Positions 43,349 to 52,615 of a stretch of 64,000 bases of DNA are shown here, one piece after another. The stretch's first letter is position 1. Each line of letters opens with the position of its first letter. The position numbers were made by a program, and so were the translations under genes. The stretch is from Actibacterium sp. 188UL27-1. GTDB taxonomy: Bacteria > Pseudomonadota > Alphaproteobacteria > Rhodobacterales > Rhodobacteraceae. Under the pieces are notes generated by a model, which did not search any database, was not told the DNA's origin, and worked only from the letters and a program-made list of their open reading frames with translations. Location of the stretch: positions 1 to 64,000 of the forward strand of contig NZ_JAFEUL010000017.1 of NCBI RefSeq assembly GCF_016901225.1, read 5' to 3'.

Positions 43349-44239
43349 TCATATCCATTTCGCCAAAGGGGGCAAGCTCATCAGCACTGCGTTGGCATCA
43401 TGCCCGGTCTCAAGGCCAAATTTGGTGCCACGGTCATAAACAAGGTTGTACTCGGCATACAAACCGCGATGCACCAGTTGTGCGTCCTTGTCCGCATCGG
43501 TCCATGGCGTATCGCGCCAGTTTTCCGTGATCGGGACAAAGGCCGGCAAAAAGGCGCGTCCCACATCCTGGGTAAAGGCAAAATCAGCCTCCCAGTCACC
43601 GGTGTTCAGATCGTCATAGAAGATGCCACCAACCCCGCGGGCCCGATTGCGGTGCGGGATGAAGAAATATTCGTCTGCCCACGCCTTGAACCGATCATAA
43701 TAGGCGTCGTCGTGGCGGTCGCAGTGATCTTTCAACACGGCATGGAACGCCTCTGTATCCGCCGCCCGTTCAAGGCAGGGGTTCAGGTCGGACCCGCCTC
43801 CAAACCACCAGGCCTGGGGCGTCCAGAACATCCGAGTGTTCATGTGGACGGCGGGGGTATGCGGGTTTTGCATATGCGCCACAAGGCTGATCCCCGATGC
43901 CCAAAAGCGTGGATCACTGTCCATCCCTGGCACGCCGCGCGCAGCCATCGCTTTTTGCGCGCGCTCTCCCAATGTGCCGTGCACGGTCGAGACATTCACA
44001 CCGACCTTCTCGAACACGCGGCCCCCGCGCATCACATTCATCAAACCGCCGCCTGCATCAGATCCATCGTCGGATTGGCGTTTCGTCTCACTCACCTCAA
44101 ACCGTCCAGGCGACAACCCGGCAAAGGGGCCGGTTGCCTGACTGTCCTCAAGCGCCTCAAACGCGGCAACGATCTCATCCCGCAATGATCGGAACCAGGC
44201 CGCGGCTTGCATCTTACGATTGTCAAACTGTTCGGTCAC
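43349..44239 (-). CDS. hemF: Oxygen-dependent coproporphyrinogen III oxidase
   Basis: The 296-residue enzyme makes protoporphyrinogen IX with oxygen. It starts at a GTG preceded by AGGAGG. Family blocks are EKVGVNVSTVHG, then NPHTPAVHMNTRMFW, WWFGGGSDLNPC, DEYFFIPHRNRARGVGGIFY and LVHRGLYAEYNLVYDRGTKF. The protein stops at SLPPLAKWI. In the next frame the DNA reads on as YEPRPGDGRA, which resembles the extended C-terminus of some homologues, so a recent frameshift at the very end is possible. The catalytic region is complete. Confidence 0.95.
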   Translation of the reverse strand: MTEQFDNRKMQAAAWFRSLRDEIVAAFEALEDSQATGPFAGLSPGRFEVSETKRQSDDGSDAGGGLMNVMRGGRVFEKVGVNVSTVHGTLGERAQKAMAARGVPGMDSDPRFWASGISLVAHMQNPHTPAVHMNTRMFWTPQAWWFGGGSDLNPCLERAADTEAFHAVLKDHCDRHDDAYYDRFKAWADEYFFIPHRNRARGVGGIFYDDLNTGDWEADFAFTQDVGRAFLPAFVPITENWRDTPWTDADKDAQLVHRGLYAEYNLVYDRGTKFGLETGHDANAVLMSLPPLAKWI

Positions 44240-44349
44240 ACCGGTGTCCTCCTGCTGTTACACTGGGTCGTAATCGCTTTTGCCGCGCGGTTGAATCGAA
44301 ATCGCTGGCCCTTCTTTAGATATCAACCTGATCGCGTTAGAGATATGAC

Positions 44350-44742
44350 ATGAGAAACTGGATTTTAGGTGGTTTTCTGATGGTCCTTGCGGCCTGTGGC
44401 ACACCGCAAGAGCAATGCATCCGCCGGGAAACACGGGAATTGCGGATCGTGAACAGCCTGATCGCGGAAGTGCAGGGCAACCTCACGCGCGGTTATGCGA
44501 TCACGAGGGAAGCCTTTGAGGTGCCCGTCTATCGGGTCTGTTCCGTCTACAAAGACAAATCCGGCCGGGTCAGGCAGGATTTCTGCTGGACGCGGGAAAC
44601 GCAGTACCGCACCAAGCGGGTCGCCTTCGATCCTGCAGCCGAACGCCGCAAGCTCAGCGGCCTGCAAAACCGGAAACATAACCTGACACGAATCGCGACC
44701 CGCGCCGTGGCGCAATGCAAAGCGCAGTTTCCTGAAGACTGA
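44350..44742 (+). CDS. Small lipoprotein of unknown function
   Basis: The 130-residue product has a lipoprotein signal (MRNWILGGFLMVLAACG), with lipobox LAAC giving Cys16. The mature part is basic and has four more cysteines. The segment CIRRETRELRIVNSLIAEVQ begins a helix and VYRVCSVYKDKSGRVRQDFC spans two cysteines that may pair. I do not recognise a family. It should be anchored in a membrane facing the periplasm. A hairpin follows. Confidence 0.7.
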   Translation: MRNWILGGFLMVLAACGTPQEQCIRRETRELRIVNSLIAEVQGNLTRGYAITREAFEVPVYRVCSVYKDKSGRVRQDFCWTRETQYRTKRVAFDPAAERRKLSGLQNRKHNLTRIATRAVAQCKAQFPED

Positions 44743-44759
44743 TATCAGCGACCGGTCCT

Positions 44760-44783
44760 GGCCGGGTTCAAATCAACCCGGCC
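44760..44783. terminator. Hairpin between the lipoprotein gene and the carboxypeptidase gene
   Basis: GGCCGGGTT (44760-44768) pairs perfectly with AACCCGGCC (44775-44783) around a 6-base loop. It overlaps the carboxypeptidase stop and lies 18 bases after the lipoprotein gene. There is no T-run. Confidence 0.6.
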
Positions 44784-46413
44784 CGAACGTGCTGCATTCT
44801 GATCCACGGGCAGCCAGCCTTTGACAGGCGCGATTGGCCTGGTCCTGGCTCATCCCCACGAAATTCGCTTCAAAACCGCCCTTTTGCTGAACGATCTTGC
44901 GCAAGGCGCCGTCCAGGGATTGTGTTTCCTTGAGAGCGGTGGTCAGCAAAGCCCGTTCTGCCGAATGGCGCGATGGATATTTGCCCATGCTCACGCCCCA
45001 ATGGCGCCCGCCTGAGGTTGAAACCCGCGTGACCACCACCGGCTCCTTTAGCCGTGCGGCAGCCACCAAGGCAGTTTTGGGACGCGGCAGTGGTTTAACC
45101 TTAGGGCCGCGCTGGGTGGCCTGAGCCAGCAGGGGCGCCGTGGCCGGTTGCTGGGCACGGCTGACCTGTGGCGCAAAGGTGGATGGGCCCTCCTCTTCCG
45201 TTGCGGCAAGCGCCTCCGCCACGGCCTTGTCCGTATCTGGCCGGGCCACCGCCACGGCGACCGGGTCCTCAACCGCCGGTTTTGGCTCTTCCGTCTGTGC
45301 GGCCAAAGGTTTGGCATCCGCCTGCAGGGGTTCTGCCGCTGCCTGGGCCACAATCTGATTGATCTCCTGCTGCATGGCCAAAAGCACCGGATCCTCTGCC
45401 CGCGGTTTCGGCCTGCGATGAGGGATCATCGACCGTTTTGGTGCGCGAACGATACGCAGCGTTTTTCCAACTGCTCGCGGCAGGCCGTTGACAGGCCCGG
45501 CATCATCGGCCGTGCGTGCCACTAAAACTGGTTCAGTCTCAACCGGTTGACGATTGTACCTAGGCAATGCCGGTTTGCGGACGGCGACCCGGGACGGCGC
45601 TCGACGGAAACCCAAATCCATCAACTCCGCAACCTTGGCGTTGCGCGTGGCAGTCGAGCGCCCTCCGAAAACAGTGGTGATAATCCGCTCGCGCCCCCGC
45701 TCGGCAGAAGCGACAAGGTTGAAACCTGCGGCACGGGTATATCCGGTCTTGATCCCGTCCGCGCCTTTGTAATTGCTCAGGAAACGGCGATTGGTGTTGG
45801 GCACGTTGCGGACCCCTGCATGGGTCGAAAGACGCGAGAACAGATTGTAGTATTTGGGATAGTCATAGAAAAGCCGCCGACCCATGATTGTCATGTCGCG
45901 GGCAGTCGACAAATGACCAGCCTCCGTGAGGCCATGGGCGTTCTTGAAAGTCGTCCGCGTCATGCCCAGCGCCTTGGCCGTGCGATTCATCCGCCGGGCA
46001 AACGCCGCCTCGGACCCGGAAATCCCTTCGGCGATGGCCGTAGCCGCGTCATTGCCGGATTTAACGGCCGCCGCCCGCACCAAATATCGCAACGATATGC
46101 GCTGGCCCGATTTCAAACCCAGCTTCGATGGCGGCTCTGACGCCGCTTTCTTTGAGACCTTGATCTTGGTATCCATGCTGATCTCGCCCAGCCGCACCGC
46201 CTCGAACGCCACGTAAAGCGTCATCATTTTGGTCAGCGAAGCCGGATGTAATCGCGTATCGGCATTGCGCGAATGCAAAACCTCGCCCGACCGCGCATCC
46301 ATGACCATCGCGGCATAGGGCGCAGCGCCCGCTCGCAAGCTGATTGCGAAAAGCGTGAGCATACACAAGCTATAGAGGAGGGCGACACGGCCCCACTGTC
46401 CCAACGTTGTCAC
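44773..46413 (-). CDS. D-alanyl-D-alanine carboxypeptidase (PBP5/6 type) with SPOR domain
   Basis: The 546-residue protein begins at a GTG with AAGG upstream and has a signal sequence (about 1-31). The penicillin-binding domain shows SLTK (Ser59-Lys62), SGN (119-121) and KTG in GIKTGYTRAAG. A long Pro/Ala/Glu-rich linker (about 280-460) leads to a C-terminal SPOR domain (WGVSMGKYPSRHSAERALL and onward), which binds denuded septal peptidoglycan. It should trim peptide side chains at the division site. The 263 bases upstream (46414-46676) are AT-rich and hold no gene; a GTGCT-N6-AGCAC dyad lies at 46483-46498. Confidence 0.92.
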   Translation of the reverse strand: MTTLGQWGRVALLYSLCMLTLFAISLRAGAAPYAAMVMDARSGEVLHSRNADTRLHPASLTKMMTLYVAFEAVRLGEISMDTKIKVSKKAASEPPSKLGLKSGQRISLRYLVRAAAVKSGNDAATAIAEGISGSEAAFARRMNRTAKALGMTRTTFKNAHGLTEAGHLSTARDMTIMGRRLFYDYPKYYNLFSRLSTHAGVRNVPNTNRRFLSNYKGADGIKTGYTRAAGFNLVASAERGRERIITTVFGGRSTATRNAKVAELMDLGFRRAPSRVAVRKPALPRYNRQPVETEPVLVARTADDAGPVNGLPRAVGKTLRIVRAPKRSMIPHRRPKPRAEDPVLLAMQQEINQIVAQAAAEPLQADAKPLAAQTEEPKPAVEDPVAVAVARPDTDKAVAEALAATEEEGPSTFAPQVSRAQQPATAPLLAQATQRGPKVKPLPRPKTALVAAARLKEPVVVTRVSTSGGRHWGVSMGKYPSRHSAERALLTTALKETQSLDGALRKIVQQKGGFEANFVGMSQDQANRACQRLAARGSECSTFGPG

Positions 46414-46676
46414 GTCGTTCTGCCTTTTTTCTGCCTCAAGCCGCCCGTGATCTGATGTCTGGGTCGGCGGTATTATTTATTTGTGCTCAAGCTAGCACAG
46501 AAAGCCATTACCGAAAACTGTGTTTGGTCAAAGGCTTTGGTGTAGGCTTTAAAGCAACACCTCAAAATCTGGACGCAACCAACCACAGCTAAACAAGATA
46601 GGTCCATGTCAAGACCCATAACCAGCAAACGTTTCTGATTAGACAACAGTTTTAGACAAAAGTTGATGATGCGGGA

Positions 46677-47378
46677 TCAGCGTAAATCCGCAAGCAGGTC
46701 TGGCAGCGATCCCAAATCGGGGACCTCGCAAAACCGGGGATGGCCAAGCGGCGGTTCGGCGTGATCCAAGGCCCATGTCAGGCCAAAGGGAACATGCACA
46801 CCCCAGGCACCAGCCTCGATCGCGGGGCGGACGTCGGATTTCAGCGAGTTCCCTACCATCATAGACCTGGCTGGTCCGTCCCCGTGGAAAGAAAAGATAC
46901 TGCTATAGGTTTGCGACATCTTTTCGGAGACGATCTCCACCCCGTCGAACAGATCGCCCAGGCCGGATTGGGCGAGTTTGCGTTCTTGATCCAGCAGATC
47001 GCCCTTGGTGATGAGCAAAACCATGTGGTCCGCCTTTGCCGCCTCAACCGCTTCCCTGGCATGGGGCAGCAAGTCGATGGGATGTTCCAGCATGTCATGG
47101 CCAATCGCAAGGATCTCCTGCAGAACCGATGACGGGATACGCGCCTCCGTCAATTCAATCGCGCTCTCGATCATTGACAGCAGAAACCCTTTGATCCCGT
47201 AGCCGTAGCGCCCAAGGTTGCGGCCTTCGACTTCCAGCAGATGCGCATCCAGCACCGCGGGATCCGCGTAATCGGCCAGCAATGATACGAATCGTTCTTG
47301 CGTCAGCTTGAAAAACCGTTCGTTGTGCCAGAGCGTGTCATCCGCATCGAATGCAATTGTAGTTAGTTTTCCGGGCAT
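46677..47378 (-). CDS. HAD family hydrolase
   Basis: The 233-residue protein has the HAD motifs: I in IAFDADDTLWHNERF, II in VLLITKGD with Thr as the small residue, III Lys in IVSEKMSQTYSSIF and IV in MMVGNSLKSDVRPAIEAGAW. The first aspartate pair is DxD, as in phosphatases. The cap is the helical C1 type. Substrate is unknown. It is divergent from clpS. Confidence 0.85.
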   Translation of the reverse strand: MPGKLTTIAFDADDTLWHNERFFKLTQERFVSLLADYADPAVLDAHLLEVEGRNLGRYGYGIKGFLLSMIESAIELTEARIPSSVLQEILAIGHDMLEHPIDLLPHAREAVEAAKADHMVLLITKGDLLDQERKLAQSGLGDLFDGVEIVSEKMSQTYSSIFSFHGDGPARSMMVGNSLKSDVRPAIEAGAWGVHVPFGLTWALDHAEPPLGHPRFCEVPDLGSLPDLLADLR

Positions 47379-47475
47379 TGCAGGTCACTCATGGCAGTTG
47401 GGTATCGACAAGCCCTTTTCACAAGGGACCGCTCGCTTATATATAGGGGCCTGAACAGCGACCATCCCTTACGCT

Positions 47476-47835
47476 ATGGATACAGCCGTGACCAAGTTTG
47501 CGCCTTTGAACATGTCAGATGACGATGCAGGCCAGAACGATGGCGATGCGGACCTGCTGCTAAAGACCAAGCCGAAGACCCAGAAACCACCTTTGTACAA
47601 GGTGCTTTTGCTTAACGACGATTACACTCCGATGGAATTCGTCGTTCACGTGCTGGAGCGGTTCTTTGGGTTGAGCCATGCGCAATCGTTCGAATTGATG
47701 CTGGTCGTCCACAAAAAAGGGCTGGCCGTGGTCGGTGTGTTCAGCCACGAAGTAGCGGAGACGAAGGTCGCGCAGGTCATGGATTTTGCCCGTCGTCACC
47801 AACATCCATTGCAATGCACGATGGAAAAGGAATAA
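47476..47835 (+). CDS. clpS: ATP-dependent Clp protease adaptor ClpS
   Basis: The 119-residue adaptor delivers N-degron substrates to ClpAP. The core (about 35-119) has [20 protein letters not shown], the N-degron-binding NDDYTPM region, followed by [20 protein letters not shown]. The N-terminal tail is acidic and flexible. The start is not certain, because neither the ATG at 47476 nor the one at 47512 has a clear ribosome site. An AT-rich TATATATA stretch near 47438-47446 may be part of the promoter. clpA is not next to it; a methyltransferase gene follows. Confidence 0.94.
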   Translation: MDTAVTKFAPLNMSDDDAGQNDGDADLLLKTKPKTQKPPLYKVLLLNDDYTPMEFVVHVLERFFGLSHAQSFELMLVVHKKGLAVVGVFSHEVAETKVAQVMDFARRHQHPLQCTMEKE

Positions 47836-47838
47836 CCC

Positions 47839-48810
47839 ATTTCGCTTGACCACCGTGTAGCCCTGGCGATTGATGCTGGGGCTTTTGATTTGCCCACCGG
47901 TCATGTCCTGGCAATCGGTGCCCGGTCGCAGACCAACCTGTCATTTGCCCCGGACGCTACCATCGTTGCCGGGTTTAAACCGGATTTTGCAGCTTGGTCA
48001 GCACGGGGGCGTGACACCTTGGCCACGATCAAGGGGCCAGCTGATGGCGCCATCGTCTTCCTGCCCCGGGCCAAGGCACAAGCACGCGATTGGATCGCAC
48101 GCGCCCTTGCCCTCGGCGGCCCGGTGATCATCGATGGCGACAAGACAGATGGTATAGACAGCATATTAAAGGCCGTACGCGCCGTGACCGCCACCAGTGC
48201 CCCTTTTGCCAAGGCCCATGGTAAGGTGTTTCGGATCGAACCAACCGATGCGCTCGCCCACTGGATACAACCAGATCTTGTTCAGACCGGTGATTGGATG
48301 ACGGCGCCTGGCGCGTTTTCGGCTGATGGCCCCGACCCGGCCTCCACCGCATTGGCCGACGCCATGCCCGACCTTGCGGGCCGCATTGCCGATCTGGGGG
48401 CCGCGTGGGGATATCTTTCCGCGCGGGTGCTGGCCAGTCCCAAGGTCACCGAGTGTGACCTGATCGAAGCCGACCATGGCGCGTTGCACGCCGCGCGTGC
48501 CAATGTCACCGATATCCGCGCGGCCTTTCATTGGGCAGACGCGCTGGCATGGCAGGCCGACCCCTACGCGCATATTATCAGCAACCCTCCCTTTCATACA
48601 GACCGGCGCGCTGATCCCAGCCTGGGCACAGCGTTCATTACCGCGTCGGCCCGCCTTTTGACCCCTTCCGGCACCTTGTGGCTAGTCGCCAACCGGCACT
48701 TGCCGTATGAAAGAGCCTTGAAAGAGGCATTCGCCGAGGTAACGGAACTGCCCGGCCCGCCCGCCTTCAAACTGATCCGCGCCAGAAAACCGGTGCGGAG
48801 ACGGAGATAA
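47839..48810 (+). CDS. Class I SAM-dependent methyltransferase (RsmC-like)
   Basis: The protein has a weakly conserved N-terminal half and a C-terminal Rossmann methyltransferase domain: ADLGAAWGYLSARVL for SAM binding, DLIEADHGALHAARAN, and the catalytic motif ISNPPFHT (NPPF), typical of RsmC/RlmG-type rRNA guanine-N2 methyltransferases. Similar proteins open with MSL-type residues, which match the frame from an ATT at 47839 (ISLDHRVALAIDAGAF), with AAAAGGA upstream. The first listed alternative is a TTG at 47890. No ATG or GTG lies in between. It sits 3 bases after clpS. Confidence 0.8.
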   Translation: MSLDHRVALAIDAGAFDLPTGHVLAIGARSQTNLSFAPDATIVAGFKPDFAAWSARGRDTLATIKGPADGAIVFLPRAKAQARDWIARALALGGPVIIDGDKTDGIDSILKAVRAVTATSAPFAKAHGKVFRIEPTDALAHWIQPDLVQTGDWMTAPGAFSADGPDPASTALADAMPDLAGRIADLGAAWGYLSARVLASPKVTECDLIEADHGALHAARANVTDIRAAFHWADALAWQADPYAHIISNPPFHTDRRADPSLGTAFITASARLLTPSGTLWLVANRHLPYERALKEAFAEVTELPGPPAFKLIRARKPVRRRR

Positions 48811-48814
48811 AAAC

Positions 48815-49615
48815 ATGTCATTTTCGATCAGCGGCAAGGTCGCCATCGTCACCGGTGCCGCAAACGGGGTGGGCCTGGCCATAGCGCGCCATTTCATTGA
48901 CGCAGGCGCTTTGGTCATGTTCGCCGATATGGATGACGAACGGTTGTCAAAGGAAGTCGAAGGCCTCGGCGATAATGCGCGCCACTTTGCAGGGGATCTT
49001 CGGCAAAAACTGACCATCGCCAATCTTCTATCGGCCACACTCGACAGTTTTGAGCGGGTGGACATCCTGATCAATGCCAGCCGTCAAATGGTCGCGTCGG
49101 ACCCGTTGAACCCGGACGACGACGCTATCGAAATGCTGTTGGAACAGAACCTGATGACCTCCCTCCGGCTCAGCCAACTGGTGGCCAAACGCATGATCAA
49201 GCAGGCAGACGATGCCGCGGATGACAACGAACCGGTCGGCGCCATCGTCAATCTCTCCTCCATCGCGGCGCGGCGGACCCATCCAGCACTGATGGGCTAT
49301 TCGGTCAGCACCGCAGCACTTGATCAAATGACCCGCAGTTTTGCCGTGGCCCTGGCACCGCACAGGATCCGCGTTAATGCCGTGGCCTTTGGATCCGTCT
49401 TATCGGCATCTCTCAAGGGCGCGTTGAAGGACAATTCCGATTACCGGGACGATATCAAAGAGCATACGCCAATGAATCGCATCGCCAAACCAAGCGAAGT
49501 TGCGGAGGCGGTGCAGTTCATGGCCTGCGACGGGGCAGGATTTGTCACGGGCCAGATCATGACGGTCGATGGCGGTCGGACCCTGCTGGATCCCGTGACC
49601 GCTCCGGCCCACTGA
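48815..49615 (+). CDS. Short-chain dehydrogenase/reductase family protein lacking the catalytic lysine
   Basis: The 266-residue protein has an SDR Rossmann fold with the NAD(P) loop VTGAANGVGLAIA (about 13-25) and strand DILINAS in place of the usual NNAG. It keeps the catalytic Ser (NLSSIAAR) and Tyr (GYSVSTAAL), but the lysine of YxxxK is Thr (ACC codon). The ending FVTGQIMTVDGG is typical. With Lys lost, ordinary SDR chemistry is doubtful; a binding or structural role is possible. GGAGA precedes the ATG, 4 bases after the methyltransferase gene. Confidence 0.82.
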   Translation: MSFSISGKVAIVTGAANGVGLAIARHFIDAGALVMFADMDDERLSKEVEGLGDNARHFAGDLRQKLTIANLLSATLDSFERVDILINASRQMVASDPLNPDDDAIEMLLEQNLMTSLRLSQLVAKRMIKQADDAADDNEPVGAIVNLSSIAARRTHPALMGYSVSTAALDQMTRSFAVALAPHRIRVNAVAFGSVLSASLKGALKDNSDYRDDIKEHTPMNRIAKPSEVAEAVQFMACDGAGFVTGQIMTVDGGRTLLDPVTAPAH

Positions 49616-49618
49616 TCC

Positions 49619-50728
49619 ATGACTGATGTCCTTGTCATTGGCGCCGGCATCAACGGCCTTAGCACTGCGTATTGGCTGACCAAATCGGGATTGAGCGTCA
49701 CCGTGGTGGAACGGGGTCGCGTGCCCTGCCCCACGGCCAGCTCCAGCGACCATCATAGATTGATCAGGCCGCTTTACGGGGACGCGCGCGGGTACACCGC
49801 CCGTATACCCGCAGCCTATGAAGCGTGGCGCGCGATGTGGTCAGATCTGGGGCCCGAGGCGCGATATTACGCCGAAACAGGGATGCTAGCCCTTTGCCAG
49901 GAACGCGGGGACTACACTGACCAATCCCGCGCAACGATGGACGCGTTGGGTCAGCCCTATGAACAGATCGACAGCACAGCCGCTTTGGACAAACGGTTCC
50001 CGTTTCTTGAACCCTCGAACGTGGCCTATGGCCTGCTATCGGAGGGTGGCGCGCTGATGGCCGATGTGATCCTGACGGATCTGGCCGCATGGCTGCGCAG
50101 GCAAGGGGTGAGCATTCTGGAAATGTCGCCCGTGACCCAGGTCGATCCGGTCAAGGCAACCGCGACGTTGACCTCGGGTGAGGTCCTCTCTGCCGGGCAG
50201 ATCATTGTGGCCGCGGGTATCGGCCTGCCGCACCTGACCCCCTGGTTAGAGGTGCCATTGCTCTTTCGCAGGACCGTCATCCTTTATGCCCAGCCGCCAA
50301 AGGATCTGACAGAGATCTGGGCGAATGCGCCAAGCTGGACCCATTTGGGCGGCACGGACAACGATTTATGGGGCATGCCGCCACTGCGGGGGCTGCCCAT
50401 GAAGCTGGGCGACGGATCCATGGGGCGGGAAGACCCCGACGACAGCGACCGCACCATGACACGGGATGAAATGCAGCATATGCGGGCCGGCTATGCGGCA
50501 CGCTTCCGTCGCGCCGAAGACTTTCAGATCTGCTGGGGTCAGGCCAACTACTGGACGAAGGCCCCGGGCGCGGCTTTTGTCATGGTCCGTCAAGACCGGG
50601 CGGTCGCGCTCTCCGCCTGTTCCGGCCATGGTTTCAAGTTCGGTGCCCTGACCGGGCGCGACGCGTCGGACGCCATAACCGGCCAAGCGCCCGTTGCCGA
50701 CATCGCGCACCGCATGGCGGGGCGTTAA
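49619..50728 (+). CDS. FAD-dependent oxidoreductase, sarcosine oxidase-like
   Basis: The 369-residue protein begins with the FAD-binding GxGxxG motif (DVLVIGAGINGLSTAYWL) and has SSSDHHRLIRPLYG, which corresponds to the SxxHxRxxR region of monomeric sarcosine oxidases. ICWGQANYW offers a cysteine where those enzymes attach FAD, and SGHGFKFG is the closing motif. It probably oxidises a secondary amine or amino acid; which one is unknown. It follows the SDR gene by 3 bases and may be co-transcribed with it from clpS. Confidence 0.88.
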   Translation: MTDVLVIGAGINGLSTAYWLTKSGLSVTVVERGRVPCPTASSSDHHRLIRPLYGDARGYTARIPAAYEAWRAMWSDLGPEARYYAETGMLALCQERGDYTDQSRATMDALGQPYEQIDSTAALDKRFPFLEPSNVAYGLLSEGGALMADVILTDLAAWLRRQGVSILEMSPVTQVDPVKATATLTSGEVLSAGQIIVAAGIGLPHLTPWLEVPLLFRRTVILYAQPPKDLTEIWANAPSWTHLGGTDNDLWGMPPLRGLPMKLGDGSMGREDPDDSDRTMTRDEMQHMRAGYAARFRRAEDFQICWGQANYWTKAPGAAFVMVRQDRAVALSACSGHGFKFGALTGRDASDAITGQAPVADIAHRMAGR

Positions 50729-50865
50729 ATCGCGGTTCGCACATCATCCTGCAACGGCCCTTCGCCAACCAAAACCGCGTCCGATACGTTGCCCCATTAT
50801 TCGCCTAAAAGTGGACGTTTCACGGTGAGCCCCAGATGAGAAAATTCACATGATTGCCGCCAAGT

Positions 50866-50978
50866 AAGTCGTCATCATGTGTCCGGAAATATCCCCGCCG
50901 GAGGCACATGATCTAAGGTCATGCCGCTATATTTTAGTGCCTCCGGCGGGGATATTTCCGGACACATGATGACGACTT
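50866..50978. repeat. Long perfect inverted repeat (42-bp arms, 29-bp loop)
   Basis: The left arm 50866-50907 and right arm 50937-50978 are exact inverted copies. The loop is 50908-50936. Each arm contains CCTCCGGCGGGGATATT, whose CCGGCGGG...TATT part matches the repeat at 39927. The element sits between two convergent genes and should form a very stable hairpin in RNA from either strand. Confidence 0.9.
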
Positions 50979-51010
50979 TGTGGGCAACTGGAGATATGGC
51001 AGCGATTTAT

Positions 51011-52615
51011 CTATTCTGCAGCCACATCTTTCAGATTTAGTGCAGCATTCAAAAGCTGACGGGTATAGTCCGATTGGGGCGCGTTGAAAATCTGATCGAC
51101 CGAGCCCGTTTCAACGATATCGCCTTGCTTCATCACGATGACCTTATGGCTGAGCGCGCGTACAACGCGAAGGTCATGGCTAATGAAAAGATAAGCCAAA
51201 TCGTACCGGGCCTGCAGCTCGCGCAAAAGTTCGACGATCTGCACCTGCACCGTCATGTCGAGAGCAGATGTCGGCTCGTCGAGAACCACCAGCTTTGGGC
51301 GAAGGATCATCGCACGCGCGATCGCGATGCGCTGGCGTTGACCACCAGAAAATTCATGGGGATAGCGCGCCATCATTCCGGGCTGCAAACCAACCTCGGT
51401 CAGGATTTCCGCAACCATCTCCCGTCGGTTGCGGCCGGGTTCGACCCCATGCACCGTCAATCCCTCGGCCACGATCTGCTCCACCGTCATCCGCGGGCTC
51501 AGCGAACCATAGGGATCCTGAAACACGATCTGCATATCACGGCGCAGGTTGCGCAACATGCCCGGATTCCAGCCCTGGATATTCTTGCCGCCGTAACGGA
51601 TCGCCCCCTCGCTTGAGATCAGGCGCATGATCGCCAGGGCCAGCGTTGTCTTGCCTGACCCGCTTTCTCCGACGATGCCAAGGGTTTCGCCGGGGCGCAC
51701 GCTCAGGCTCGCCGCGTTGACGGCTTTCACATGGCCAACGGTACGGCGCAGCAGGCCACGCTGGATCGGAAACCAGATCCGTAGATTATCGGTTTCAATC
51801 ATTGGCTCACCGGTTTCGGGCAGGGGATCGGCACGCCCTTTTGGTTCCGCGCCAAGCAACTTTTGCGTATAGGGATGCTGGGGGGCATCAAAGATCTCGG
51901 CCGTTGGGCCGGTCTCCACAATCTCGCCGCCTTGCATCACACACACCCTATCGGCAATCCTACGAACGATACCCAGATCGTGGGTGATGAACAAAAGGCT
52001 CATCCCCTCCGATGCCTTCAACTCTGCCAGCAGGTCGAGAATCTGCGCCTGAATGGTCACATCCAATGCGGTGGTCGGTTCATCTGCGATCAGCAGGTCC
52101 GGCCCGTTTGCCAGGGCCATGGCGATCATCACCCGCTGGCGCTGCCCGCCCGATAGCTGATGCGGATAGGCACCCAACCGCGTTTCAGGGTCGCGGATGC
52201 CCACCTTGGTCAGCAGATCCAGGATCCTGTCCCGCGCAGCCTCTCCCTGAAGCCCTTGGTGGAGCGACAGGCTTTCGGTCAACTGCTTTTCCAGCGTATG
52301 GAGCGGATTGAGAGAGGTCATCGGCTCCTGAAAGATAAAGCTGATATCGTTGCCGCGGACACGCCGTAACTCTGCCTCGGACGCGCCGACCATCTGCGCT
52401 CCCTCATAGGTGACGGACCCTTCGACGGTCGCGTTTTCCGACAAAAGCGAAACGGTGGACAAAGCCGTGACAGACTTTCCCGACCCACTTTCACCGACCA
52501 GGGCCACAGTCTCCCCCTTTGCAACGTCAAAGGAGACGCCATTGACCGCAACGGTCTCCGCCCCGTCCTGGCGGAACCGCACCACCAGATCACGGACTTG
52601 CAAAACGGCCGTCAT
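51011..52615 (-). CDS. yejF: Peptide ABC transporter, dual ATP-binding protein (YejF type)
   Basis: The 534-residue protein carries two complete ABC ATPase domains. The first (about 5-260) has GESGSGKS, the signature [15 protein letters not shown] and [12 protein letters not shown]. The second (about 280-530) has [24 protein letters not shown] and [12 protein letters not shown]. This double form drives the YejABEF oligopeptide/microcin C importer. Its ATG overlaps the stop of the YejE-type gene (ATGA). It is the last gene of a four-gene minus-strand operon. Confidence 0.94.
   Translation of the reverse strand: MTAVLQVRDLVVRFRQDGAETVAVNGVSFDVAKGETVALVGESGSGKSVTALSTVSLLSENATVEGSVTYEGAQMVGASEAELRRVRGNDISFIFQEPMTSLNPLHTLEKQLTESLSLHQGLQGEAARDRILDLLTKVGIRDPETRLGAYPHQLSGGQRQRVMIAMALANGPDLLIADEPTTALDVTIQAQILDLLAELKASEGMSLLFITHDLGIVRRIADRVCVMQGGEIVETGPTAEIFDAPQHPYTQKLLGAEPKGRADPLPETGEPMIETDNLRIWFPIQRGLLRRTVGHVKAVNAASLSVRPGETLGIVGESGSGKTTLALAIMRLISSEGAIRYGGKNIQGWNPGMLRNLRRDMQIVFQDPYGSLSPRMTVEQIVAEGLTVHGVEPGRNRREMVAEILTEVGLQPGMMARYPHEFSGGQRQRIAIARAMILRPKLVVLDEPTSALDMTVQVQIVELLRELQARYDLAYLFISHDLRVVRALSHKVIVMKQGDIVETGSVDQIFNAPQSDYTRQLLNAALNLKDVAAE

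Noticed and set aside
44755-44785. T-arm-like GGTTCAAATC sequence suggesting a tRNA
   Set aside because: It is the top of a simple 9-bp hairpin at a gene end; no acceptor, D or anticodon arm surrounds it.
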